NCBI GenBank assembly: GCA_001898165.1
Contig: MKTD01000014.1
Coordinates: 62,001 to 126,000, forward strand
Length of the DNA: 64,000 nt
DNA from: Bacteroidia bacterium 43-41
Lineage (GTDB): Bacteria > Bacteroidota > Bacteroidia > Bacteroidales > Dysgonomonadaceae
Direction of reading: 5' to 3'
The position numbers and the translations under genes were made by a program. The notes beneath the pieces were generated by a model. It was not told the origin of the DNA. It made no database searches and saw only the letters and a list, made by a program, of their open reading frames with translations. Every line of letters starts with the position of its first letter. The first letter of the stretch is position 1. Positions 52,842-60,168 of the stretch are shown here, one piece after another.

Positions 52842-53501
52842 ATGGACAAAGCGCCCTCATATCCCAGCCGGCTCAGGAAAAACATTGTAAAGGTTCCTGA
52901 GATCATCGACACTTGTACCGGGATTAATATCTTTGGGCAACTGCTAAAATCTTTCTTGTTTAGTACCGATGTCGCTATCATTCGCAACACAAATGCCGAT
53001 GCAATCATAGCTGTTTATCCTTTTACCCCTCAGCCAATGATATCGCATGCGCTTATACTTGCTGCCGATAAGCCGATATTCTGCGGTGTAGGTGGAGGGA
53101 TCACCAACGGAGAGAGGAGCATAGATCTTGCCCTCGACGCGGAATTTCAGGGAGCTCTGGGGGTTATATTAAACAAACCTACGCCGAACAGCACGATCAA
53201 AAAGATGAAAAAGAAAATTGACATTCCAATCATCATTACCATCGTATCGGAAAATGACGGCATCAAAGAGCGGATCAAGGCGGGAGTGGATATTTTTAAT
53301 GTATCGGGGGCGGAAAAAACAGCAGATATTGTAAGAAAGATCAGAAACATTGATGATCATATTCCCATCATTGCTACGGGCGGGAAAACCGATAAAACCA
53401 TCCGGCAGGTCATTGAGGCCGGTGCCAATGCGGTTTCCTATACGCCTCCTACTACAGCCGATTTGTTTAAGGAAATAATGATACGGTATCGGAGTGAATA
53501 A
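52842..53501 (+). CDS. beta/alpha-barrel protein of unknown function within the exb-ton cluster
   Basis: A 219-residue soluble protein without signal peptide or membrane helix. It has an aldolase/phosphate-binding barrel pattern: AIIAVYPFTPQPMISHALILAA, PIFCGVGGGITNGERSIDLA, GALGVILNKPT, DIFNVSGAEKTADIV, PIIATGGKTDKTIRQVIEAGANAVSYTPP. The GG-x-T and ATGGKTD loops are like phosphate-binding loops of KDPG aldolase or thiamine-phosphate synthase. Databases often label such proteins simply hydrolase. It is placed between exbD and tonB, 12 and 43 bases away, so it is likely co-transcribed, but no link to TonB is known to me. Confidence 0.7.
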   Translation: MDKAPSYPSRLRKNIVKVPEIIDTCTGINIFGQLLKSFLFSTDVAIIRNTNADAIIAVYPFTPQPMISHALILAADKPIFCGVGGGITNGERSIDLALDAEFQGALGVILNKPTPNSTIKKMKKKIDIPIIITIVSENDGIKERIKAGVDIFNVSGAEKTADIVRKIRNIDDHIPIIATGGKTDKTIRQVIEAGANAVSYTPPTTADLFKEIMIRYRSE

Positions 53502-53544
53502 AACGACTCTGTTTATGTGTACACAAATTTAGGTATCGGATAAA

Positions 53545-54327
53545 ATGATTACAAGAGAAAAAACAGCAGGAATAGTAGGGACAATCATCTTTGCCGTATT
53601 GCTCCTGCTTATTCTATTATTCTCTTACTTCACTCCGGTAACGCCACCGGAAGAGTTGGAAGGTATTCCCGTTATGTTCGGAAACGTGGAAAATGCTTTA
53701 GGAACAACGGAATCTCCTATGAACGAGATATCGCCTGCTCCGGCACAACCGCCTTCGGTTCCGGAACACTCTCCCAATGAACCGCTGATTACTCAAAATA
53801 CGGAACCGACAATAGACGTTGCCGCCCAACGCGAAGCGGAGCGTCGCCGGGCGCAATTGGCAGAACAACGGAGGTTGCAGGAAGAAGCAGCACGCAAACA
53901 ACGCGAGGACGAAGCCCGGCGAAGAGAAATAAACCGGCAGATGAGCGGATTGTTTGGAGAAAACTCCGGCAGCCGCGGCGAAACCGAAGGCAGTGGAACA
54001 CAAGGAGTCTCCACAGGAAATGCTTCTCAGGGAGCTGCATCGGGCACCGGTGGAATCGGAACCTACGATTTGGGGGGCCGCAGCCTGGGTTCGGGCGGCC
54101 TGGCTCAACCCAACTATTCGGTAAACGACTACGGCACGGTTGTTGTGGATATCACGGTAGATCCTCGCGGGAACGTCATAAAAGCCGAAATTGGCCGTGG
54201 CACGAATACGCCAAATAACTCTCTTCGTAATGAAGCACTGCGTGCCGCAAGCCGGACCAGGTTCAACGCCATCAACTCCGCCAACAATCAGAAAGGGACC
54301 ATCACATACAGATTTAATCTCAACTGA
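53545..54327 (+). CDS. tonB: TonB/TolA-like energy transducer
   Basis: A 260-residue protein with an N-terminal membrane helix (about 8-30), a Pro-rich spacer (about 55-85), a charged helical segment (QREAERRRAQLAEQRRLQEE, about 92-133) that recalls TolA, and a Gly/Ser-rich stretch. The C-terminal TonB-like domain (about 180-260) has GTVVVDITVDPRGNVIKAEI and AASRTRFNAINSANNQKGTI. It lies at the end of the exbB-exbD cluster and should use their proton channel. The mix of TolA-like centre and TonB-like end leaves open which outer-membrane partner it serves. Confidence 0.85.
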   Translation: MITREKTAGIVGTIIFAVLLLLILLFSYFTPVTPPEELEGIPVMFGNVENALGTTESPMNEISPAPAQPPSVPEHSPNEPLITQNTEPTIDVAAQREAERRRAQLAEQRRLQEEAARKQREDEARRREINRQMSGLFGENSGSRGETEGSGTQGVSTGNASQGAASGTGGIGTYDLGGRSLGSGGLAQPNYSVNDYGTVVVDITVDPRGNVIKAEIGRGTNTPNNSLRNEALRAASRTRFNAINSANNQKGTITYRFNLN

Positions 54328-54362
54328 TTACTCCTGTCTTGACCCTACATGTTTAACTTTCT

Positions 54363-54547
54363 AAAAAAGTGTTTCGAATTTTACGAATTATAGTTGTACG
54401 TCTCTCTTTTATACTGTTTTGTGCCCTTTTTCGCCTCTTTGAACTTTCCTTTCTTTCGTATAGCCCGCTATACGATGCGAAACGAAAATCCAAATCCATC
54501 AAAAAATGACTAAAAAACAGTACATAAAAAAATTCAATACACATTTT
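54363..54547. repeat. possible second element with terminal inverted repeats
   Basis: A left end AAAAAGTGTTTCGAATTTT (54364-54382) and the reverse complement of the right end AAAATGTGTATTGAATTTT (54529-54547) agree at about 15 of 19 positions. Near the centre-right is a perfect hairpin TCGTATAG-CCCG-CTATACGA (54456-54475), whose core ATAGCCCGCTAT also occurs in the other repeat family. No open frame is kept. The boundaries are uncertain. Confidence 0.4.
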
Positions 54548-54559
54548 AAAAAAATCGAT

Positions 54560-55105
54560 ATGAAAAAAGTAGCTCTATTTTTAGCCAACGGTTTCGAAGA
54601 GATTGAAGCCTTGGGAATCGTTGACATTTTACGAAGGGCAGGGATCCCTGTTCAAACTGTTTCCATAACCAACGGGAAAAACGTTACCGGAGCGCACAAC
54701 ATCACCGTTCTGGCTGATATAACCTTCGCGGAACTGGATTTCGCCGATGTGGATGTTTTGGTTCTTCCCGGCGGAATGCCCGGTGCAAAAAACCTAAACG
54801 AACACGAAGGCCTTAAGAAAAAGGTGAAGGAATATGCCGAAAAAGGAAAGAACGTCGCCGCTATCTGCGCTGCCCCAATGGTTTTAGGCGGATTAGGCCT
54901 GCTTGACGGGAAAAAAGCAACCTGCTATCCCGGTTTTGAACCCGAATTAATCGGCGCTAAAGTAACCGGTGAGAAAGTGGCCGTCCACGGAAACATCATT
55001 ACCGGAAAAGGGCCGGGGTTTGTTTTCGATTTTGCTTTGGAGTTGGTGGAAACCATTGCCGGAACGGGCACACGAAAAGAAGTTCAGGAAGGATTGCTGA
55101 TCTGA
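54560..55105 (+). CDS. DJ-1/PfpI family protein
   Basis: A 181-residue protein of the DJ-1/ThiJ/PfpI superfamily with the conserved Glu in NGFEEIEA and the reactive Cys in VAAICAAPMVLG (Cys103). LPGGMPGAKNL and GPGFVFDFALELVE are also typical. Closest pattern: YajL/DJ-1 type, linked to glyoxalase or protein repair functions. I use the ATG at 54560 (MKKVALFLANGFEE); an in-frame extension to 54506 would run through the repeat region. It lies alone between tonB and rpsA. Confidence 0.88.
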   Translation: MKKVALFLANGFEEIEALGIVDILRRAGIPVQTVSITNGKNVTGAHNITVLADITFAELDFADVDVLVLPGGMPGAKNLNEHEGLKKKVKEYAEKGKNVAAICAAPMVLGGLGLLDGKKATCYPGFEPELIGAKVTGEKVAVHGNIITGKGPGFVFDFALELVETIAGTGTRKEVQEGLLI

Positions 55106-55230
55106 TCTTCTGCTTACCTCTCCCCTCTGCCGAAGACTGTTTGAGCAGCCTTCGCTTCCCGACCTCCAATTCTTGCGATGACATAGCTTGAGCAAGCATG
55201 TTTTTCTGCACAATTCGCTGGTCGAAATAG

Positions 55231-55261
55231 TTGGTAATTAACAAAAAACCAACTACCTTTG
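55231..55261 (+). promoter_or_regulatory. promoter for rpsA
   Basis: A -33 TTGG at 55231-55234 and an exact -7 box TACCTTTG at 55254-55261 are about 20 bases apart. The leader to the ATG at 55324 would be about 55 bases. Confidence 0.7.
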
Positions 55262-55323
55262 CACCGTTTTTTTCGACAATATAATGTCTAACTTATTTTA
55301 ATTATTAATTTTTTAAACAACAA

Positions 55324-57231
55324 ATGACTGACAATTTAAAAACTGTGGCTCCCATAGAGGAATTCGATTGGGATGCTTACGCAAAAGGTGATGTCTATTC
55401 TCAAGAAAGCAAAGAAAAACTTACCGAAAGCTACGACAACACGTTGAGCAAAATCAACGATAAAGAAGTGGTTACAGGTACGGTAACCTCCATGAACAAA
55501 CGCGAAGTGGTTGTAAACATCGGTTACAAATCAGACGGCGTGGTATCGATGAACGAATTCCGTTATAACCCGGATTTGAAAGTCGGCGACGAGGTAGAGG
55601 TTTACATTGAAAGCCAGGAAGACAAAAAAGGACAATTGCTCCTCTCTCACAAAAAAGCACGCGCTTCGCGCTCCTGGGATCGCGTAAACGCAGCATTAGA
55701 AAACAATGAAGTAATCAAAGGTTACATCAAATGCCGTACAAAAGGCGGTATGATTGTTGATGTATTCGGCATCGAAGCATTCTTGCCGGGTTCGCAAATA
55801 GACGTGAAACCTATCCGCGATTACGATATCTTTGTTGACAAAACAATGGAATTCAAGGTGGTAAAAATCAATCCTGAATTCAAAAATGTGGTTGTTTCTC
55901 ACAAAGCTCTTATCGAAGAAGAACTGGAACAACAGAAAAAGGAAATTATCTCGAAACTCGAAAAAGGACAGGTACTCGAAGGTGTGGTTAAAAACGTCAC
56001 CTCCTACGGCGTATTTGTTGACCTTGGCGGTGTTGACGGCTTAATCCACATTACCGATCTTTCCTGGGGACGCATCCAGCATCCGGACGAAGTAGTTAAA
56101 CTTGACGACAAGATCAACGTGGTAATCCTTGATTTTGATGACGACAAGAAACGTATTGCCCTTGGATTGAAACAATTAACTCCACATCCGTGGGACGCTA
56201 TGGATGACAGCCTGAAAGTTGGCGATATTGTCAAAGGAAAAGTTGTTGTCATTGCCGATTACGGAGCATTTGTTGAAGTGGCACCGGGCGTTGAAGGCTT
56301 GATTCACGTATCGGAAATGAGCTGGACACAGCACTTGCACAGCGCACAGGACTTTATGAAAGTTGGCGACGATGTGGAAGCTGTTATTCTTACGCTCGAT
56401 CGCGAAGAGAGGAAAATGTCGCTCGGTGTAAAACAGCTCAAACCCGATCCATGGGATAATATCGAAGAGAAATATCCCGTTGGAAGTACCCATACGGCAA
56501 CCGTTCGCAACTTCACCAACTTTGGTGCCTTTGTTGAAATTGAAGAAGGGGTTGAAGGTTTGATTCATATTTCCGACCTCTCCTGGACAAAGAAAATCAA
56601 ACATCCGAGTGAAGTGACCGAAATTGGGGCCCCAATTCAAGTCCAGGTTCTGGAGATAGACAAAGAAAACCGTCGTTTAAGCCTTGGACATAAACAATTG
56701 GAAGAAAACCCGTGGGATGTGTTCGAAACCATCTTCACAGCAGGTTCGATCCACGAAGGTACAGTTCTCGAATTTGTGGATAAAGGCGCGGTAATCGCTT
56801 TGCCTTACGGTGTGGAAGGTTTTGCTACTCCCAAACACCTGGTAAAGGAAGACGGTTCACAAGCTCAGGTGGACGATAAACTTGAGTTTAAAGTGATCGA
56901 GTTTAATAAAGACGCTAAGCGCATTATCGTTTCACACAGCCGTATCCACGAGGATGCTCAAGGCGGTGGTTCTGATGAAACCAGAAAAGGAAAACGTTCG
57001 GGTAAGAAAGAGAACCAATCATCAACCCTGGCAATCCCTGTTATGGAGAAAACCACATTAGGTGATATCGAAGAACTGGCTGCCTTGAAAGAAAAACTCG
57101 ACAACCAAAAGGTGGCAGCTTTCAAAAAAGAAGCCAAGGCGAAAGCGAAAGCTGAGGAAGCAAAAGCTGAAACAGAAATTGCAGAAGAAACAGTTGAGGA
57201 CAAAACTGAGGAAACAAAAAGCGAAGAATAA
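55324..57231 (+). CDS. rpsA: 30S ribosomal protein S1
   Basis: An mRNA-binding ribosomal protein of 635 residues. Several S1 (OB-fold) repeats are visible from about residue 45 on, the clearest being GVVKNVTSYGVFVDLGGVDG (about 220), GKVVVIADYGAFVEVAPGVEG (about 305) and ATVRNFTNFGAFVEIEEGVEG (about 392). The last ~75 residues are Lys/Glu/Ala-rich and probably disordered, which makes it longer than E. coli S1 (557). In Bacteroidetes, where Shine-Dalgarno use is weak, S1 is thought to carry more of the start-site recognition. A strong terminator follows. Confidence 0.95.
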   Translation: MTDNLKTVAPIEEFDWDAYAKGDVYSQESKEKLTESYDNTLSKINDKEVVTGTVTSMNKREVVVNIGYKSDGVVSMNEFRYNPDLKVGDEVEVYIESQEDKKGQLLLSHKKARASRSWDRVNAALENNEVIKGYIKCRTKGGMIVDVFGIEAFLPGSQIDVKPIRDYDIFVDKTMEFKVVKINPEFKNVVVSHKALIEEELEQQKKEIISKLEKGQVLEGVVKNVTSYGVFVDLGGVDGLIHITDLSWGRIQHPDEVVKLDDKINVVILDFDDDKKRIALGLKQLTPHPWDAMDDSLKVGDIVKGKVVVIADYGAFVEVAPGVEGLIHVSEMSWTQHLHSAQDFMKVGDDVEAVILTLDREERKMSLGVKQLKPDPWDNIEEKYPVGSTHTATVRNFTNFGAFVEIEEGVEGLIHISDLSWTKKIKHPSEVTEIGAPIQVQVLEIDKENRRLSLGHKQLEENPWDVFETIFTAGSIHEGTVLEFVDKGAVIALPYGVEGFATPKHLVKEDGSQAQVDDKLEFKVIEFNKDAKRIIVSHSRIHEDAQGGGSDETRKGKRSGKKENQSSTLAIPVMEKTTLGDIEELAALKEKLDNQKVAAFKKEAKAKAKAEEAKAETEIAEETVEDKTEETKSEE

Positions 57232-57255
57232 TTTCTTTCTCCGCCTTTCAATATC

Positions 57256-57290
57256 GAAAAAAAGCTGCTCCGTCGGGGCAGCTTTTTTAT
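57256..57290. terminator. terminator between rpsA and the convergent lipoprotein gene
   Basis: The stem GCTGCTCC/GGGGCAGC with loop GTC is flanked by A-runs on the left and T-runs on the right, so it can act for rpsA and, reading the other strand, for the lipoprotein gene 57307-58014. Confidence 0.85.
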
Positions 57291-57306
57291 TGAAGGTTGC
57301 AAACCA

Positions 57307-58014
57307 TCAGTTTTTGTATACCCTGACAGAACGGGTTATGCTGACAGGTTGATCAGCATTGTCTTCTTTATAGTAATTAAATTTCAACTGGATATTCTTA
57401 AAATCCTGTCCTTCAAAGTTAATTAAATTACGTAATGAACTCATTTTAATTGTCGCTAATTCCACAACATTCTTTCCCGAGGTTTCGGTAGAAGTACCGG
57501 ATTTTTTCAAACGAAACTCCATTGTATATGTATTCGTTGCATCTGGTTGAGTTGTTTTATTATAAAGTTCTGCCTGAACTCTTTCGCCTTCTTTTTTATT
57601 CCATGTGTATTGAACGATCAGAAAATCACCAAATGAAGGGGATATCATGGGCGACTCTTCCACTATAAAGTTGAGAACAGGAGTCATGATTTCCTGAGGA
57701 GCCTCTTCCTGAAGATATAAACCTAGAGGTATTGGCTCTATTTCCGACGTCATAGCGTTATGCACATTTGTACCGGTCATTCCGTTTTCGGTGCTCCAGG
57801 ACCAGGTAATGAGGTACCATCTGTCTGGTTCTTTTGTTTTAATATCATTGGAAGTCATCGCAAAATATCCGTTATGCGCAACTTGCGTTCCTTCTAATTG
57901 AGTGATGTAAAACAATTGCCGTTGACCGGACAAATTGTTATCCCCCGTTTTTAAGCATGAAGTTAAAAAGAGGCCTGTAGCCACAGCACTAAAAAATAAA
58001 ATCAATTTTCTCAT
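57307..58014 (-). CDS. NigD-like lipoprotein, third gene of the ECF sigma operon
   Basis: A 235-residue predicted lipoprotein with lipobox LFLTSC (Cys20 from the ATG at 58014). The mature part is beta-rich with no catalytic motif. Its layout (short N-terminal beta domain, then a domain ending NIQLKFNYYKEDNADQPVSI) resembles the NigD-like families of Bacteroidetes; this match is by eye and not certain. It follows the anti-sigma/beta-barrel gene by 23 bases. In Bacteroides thetaiotaomicron a NigD-like protein downstream of a comparable sigma/dual-membrane anti-sigma pair was linked to outer-membrane vesicle formation, so a similar envelope role is plausible here. Confidence 0.6.
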   Translation of the reverse strand: MRKLILFFSAVATGLFLTSCLKTGDNNLSGQRQLFYITQLEGTQVAHNGYFAMTSNDIKTKEPDRWYLITWSWSTENGMTGTNVHNAMTSEIEPIPLGLYLQEEAPQEIMTPVLNFIVEESPMISPSFGDFLIVQYTWNKKEGERVQAELYNKTTQPDATNTYTMEFRLKKSGTSTETSGKNVVELATIKMSSLRNLINFEGQDFKNIQLKFNYYKEDNADQPVSITRSVRVYKN

Positions 58015-58037
58015 ATACATAAAATTATTTAAAAATA

Positions 58038-59327
58038 TTAGAAATCAAATCGGATACCGGCATTCAGATCGAGAACGATTTTTTTGTCGGCATATATGGT
58101 TTTATAATCATTTTTCGCATCAAAGTAATACGATCCTCCTATCTTACCGTATAAGTTGAACCCTCCATAGATGGGATAAAATGCCCCTACCCCTGCGTTT
58201 ACCGAAAATTGAGGATTTTTCTGACTGATCCTCTTAGTGATACTTCCTTGCGACGTGCTGTTTAATTCAGTGGAGACACTCTGTCCCGAGTTTCTGAATT
58301 CCCCGTAAATATCTTTTTCAATCATTCCTCCAAACGAAGCATACAAGCCTAATTTTCCTATGCTTACGAAGTTGTAATTCAGATTGACGGGAATACCTAA
58401 ATAATGAAAATGTTGCGTCTCCTGATTTTGAAAATCGACACTGGTATTTTTAGCCCGCGAAAACAGATAGGTGTAAACCAACCCGGTCTCAACGGATAAT
58501 CTGTCGCTAATGGTTTTGGAGATTGTAATACCGAACGAAACCGGTTGACCGTGCTCCATTTCTGCAACGTTATCAGCAATACTTCCTGTGTTGTAGGCAA
58601 CATTGTGATAATCGGCATACATATTGTTCTTATTACTAAAATAATAGTCATCGCCCTTATCGTCCTGCCTGGCAGTACTGGCGCTACGCAAAGTCATCGG
58701 GCTATTTACGGTCTTCTGTGAAGAGGTCAGCCCGCCTTTTGCATTTAACGCCAACATTAAAGGCTTACTTTTGTTCTCTTTGAGTGCCAATCCTCCAAAG
58801 ATATCTGCTTTCCCGGCATTTTCAAACTCCCGGATAAGCCGGTCAATCTCTTCCTGACTGGGCTGAACTACCCGTTTCTCCTCAGGTTGAGCCTTTCTCT
58901 CTTCCGTTGCCTCTGGTTCCTCTTTCCGGGTTTGCTCTACAACCACAACCTTTTCCTGAGTTTGTTCTAAAACTTCGCTTACGATTGGTAATTCTCTCTC
59001 TTTTCTTTTGGTGTGCCCGGCAATAAGAACTTCCTCCCGAACTTCTTGCTTATCGGCATTTTTTATATTACCGGAAGTCACTTCCTCCGTAAAAACGGGA
59101 AGATTGGGCTTGTCTGTTTGAGGCGACTTTAAAAAGAACAAGCTCCCCAGCAATATGGCTACTGTGGCAGCAGCAGAACCGACATACCAGTTGCGGCGGA
59201 TAATTCTTGCCCGCGCGATGGCATTCAGCGATTGTTCCATCTTCTCCCAGCCATCGTGAGGAACAGGAGCCTCAAAATCGCTGAAAACAGACTTTAGTTG
59301 TTCTTTAAATATATCTTCTTGGTTCAT
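58038..59327 (-). CDS. dual-membrane anti-sigma factor: cytoplasmic N-terminus, inner-membrane helix, C-terminal outer-membrane beta-barrel
   Basis: A 429-residue protein with an unusual topology. Residues 1-45 are soluble and basic/acidic mixed (MNQEDIFKEQLKSVFSDFEA, GWEKMEQSL) like an anti-sigma domain. One membrane helix follows (about 47-66). A long Glu/Gln/Lys-rich periplasmic spacer (about 70-180) leads to a beta-barrel of about 190 residues (from GQPVSFGITISKTISDRLSV) that ends in aromatic Phe (NAGIRFDF), the outer-membrane assembly signal. It starts 7 bases after the sigma gene. This build corresponds to dual-membrane-spanning anti-sigma factors (Dma) described in Bacteroides. It would let an outer-membrane event control sigma directly. 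Confidence 0.78.
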   Translation of the reverse strand: MNQEDIFKEQLKSVFSDFEAPVPHDGWEKMEQSLNAIARARIIRRNWYVGSAAATVAILLGSLFFLKSPQTDKPNLPVFTEEVTSGNIKNADKQEVREEVLIAGHTKRKERELPIVSEVLEQTQEKVVVVEQTRKEEPEATEERKAQPEEKRVVQPSQEEIDRLIREFENAGKADIFGGLALKENKSKPLMLALNAKGGLTSSQKTVNSPMTLRSASTARQDDKGDDYYFSNKNNMYADYHNVAYNTGSIADNVAEMEHGQPVSFGITISKTISDRLSVETGLVYTYLFSRAKNTSVDFQNQETQHFHYLGIPVNLNYNFVSIGKLGLYASFGGMIEKDIYGEFRNSGQSVSTELNSTSQGSITKRISQKNPQFSVNAGVGAFYPIYGGFNLYGKIGGSYYFDAKNDYKTIYADKKIVLDLNAGIRFDF

Positions 59328-59334
59328 AGAAAAT

Positions 59335-59892
59335 TCATATGTATTTCTTTTTCAACATGGATTGCACTTTCTTTTGTAAAAGAGTCTTGGCTCTAAAATA
59401 TTGCGACCGGGAGGCATTCTCCGTTATTCCCAGCATTGAGGCAATTTCCTTGTGCGGAACATCTTCAAAAACCACCAGATTAAATACCGTTCTGTAGCCT
59501 TCAGGCATCTCGTGTATAATGTTCAAAAGTTCTTGCCGCGGAATATCGCCTATCTCGAGTGAGTCATCTTCAGGTGTATCTGAAAGATCTGCTTTATCTT
59601 TTCCGTAATCATTTAAAAAGTCGAATTTTTTCTTCTCCTGCCGATAATTTTCGAGAGCCAAATTCACAAAAATCTTGCGTAACCAACCTTCAAAAGAACC
59701 CTTGCCCGAATACGAGCCTATCTGTGTGAAAACTTGCAGAAACCCGTCGTGTAATAAATCGCGGGCAGTCTCACCATTCTGACAATAACGCAGGCACACA
59801 GCCATCATTTTAGGAGCATACAACTCGTATAATGCCTTTTGGGCATTACGGCTCTGCTTCTTACATGCTGCTATTAACTGCGAATCATCCAT
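59335..59892 (-). CDS. ECF-type RNA polymerase sigma factor
   Basis: A 185-residue sigma-70 family protein with region 2 (about 20-85: ALYELYAPKMMAVCLRYCQN, ARDLLHDGFLQVFTQIGSYSGKGSFEGWLRKIF in outline) and region 4 (about 122-175: LLNIIHEMPEGYRTVFNLVV, PHKEIASMLGITENASRSQY). No region 3 is present, as expected for ECF factors. It is the first gene of a three-gene operon with its likely anti-sigma factor. A 27-bp promoter-like sequence (59914-59940), shared with the lipoprotein gene at 38479, lies 22 bases ahead of the start, which suggests autoregulation. Confidence 0.93.
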   Translation of the reverse strand: MDDSQLIAACKKQSRNAQKALYELYAPKMMAVCLRYCQNGETARDLLHDGFLQVFTQIGSYSGKGSFEGWLRKIFVNLALENYRQEKKKFDFLNDYGKDKADLSDTPEDDSLEIGDIPRQELLNIIHEMPEGYRTVFNLVVFEDVPHKEIASMLGITENASRSQYFRAKTLLQKKVQSMLKKKYI

Positions 59893-59913
59893 GCTTATCG
59901 CTTACATTAGTAA

Positions 59914-59940
59914 AGATGGAAAAAACGGAAAAACGTTGCA
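59914..59940 (-). promoter_or_regulatory. ECF-sigma-type promoter ahead of the sigma operon
   Basis: The minus strand shows TGCAAC, 16 bases rich in T, then CATCT. The AAC/-35 and CATCT/-10 spacing fits ECF promoters, and the box is 22 bases ahead of the start codon. Only one base of 27 differs from 38506-38532. Confidence 0.7.
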
Positions 59941-60108
59941 CGCCTTAGCCGGTTTCTTCCATTCTTTATGTTTTTTTAACTTTCATTTGTTTCTCGTGAT
60001 TTTTTGTATCCAAAACAATTTATGGAGAATAAACCTCGATAAACCCCGACTTTTTCAATAATAAATTAGCTTACAAGTGTAAAGAAACAAAATTGTATTT
60101 GTTTTCAA

Positions 60109-60139
60109 TTGCAATGTAATCCTTTTTTCTCTATTTTTG
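60109..60139 (+). promoter_or_regulatory. promoter for sppA
   Basis: TTG at 60109-60111 and the exact -7 box TATTTTTG at 60132-60139 are 20 bases apart. The sppA ATG at 60169 follows after 29 bases. A longer reading frame from 60109 overlaps this promoter and is not used. Confidence 0.65.
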
Positions 60140-60168
60140 TGCTTATAATCAATTTAGAACACAAATTT

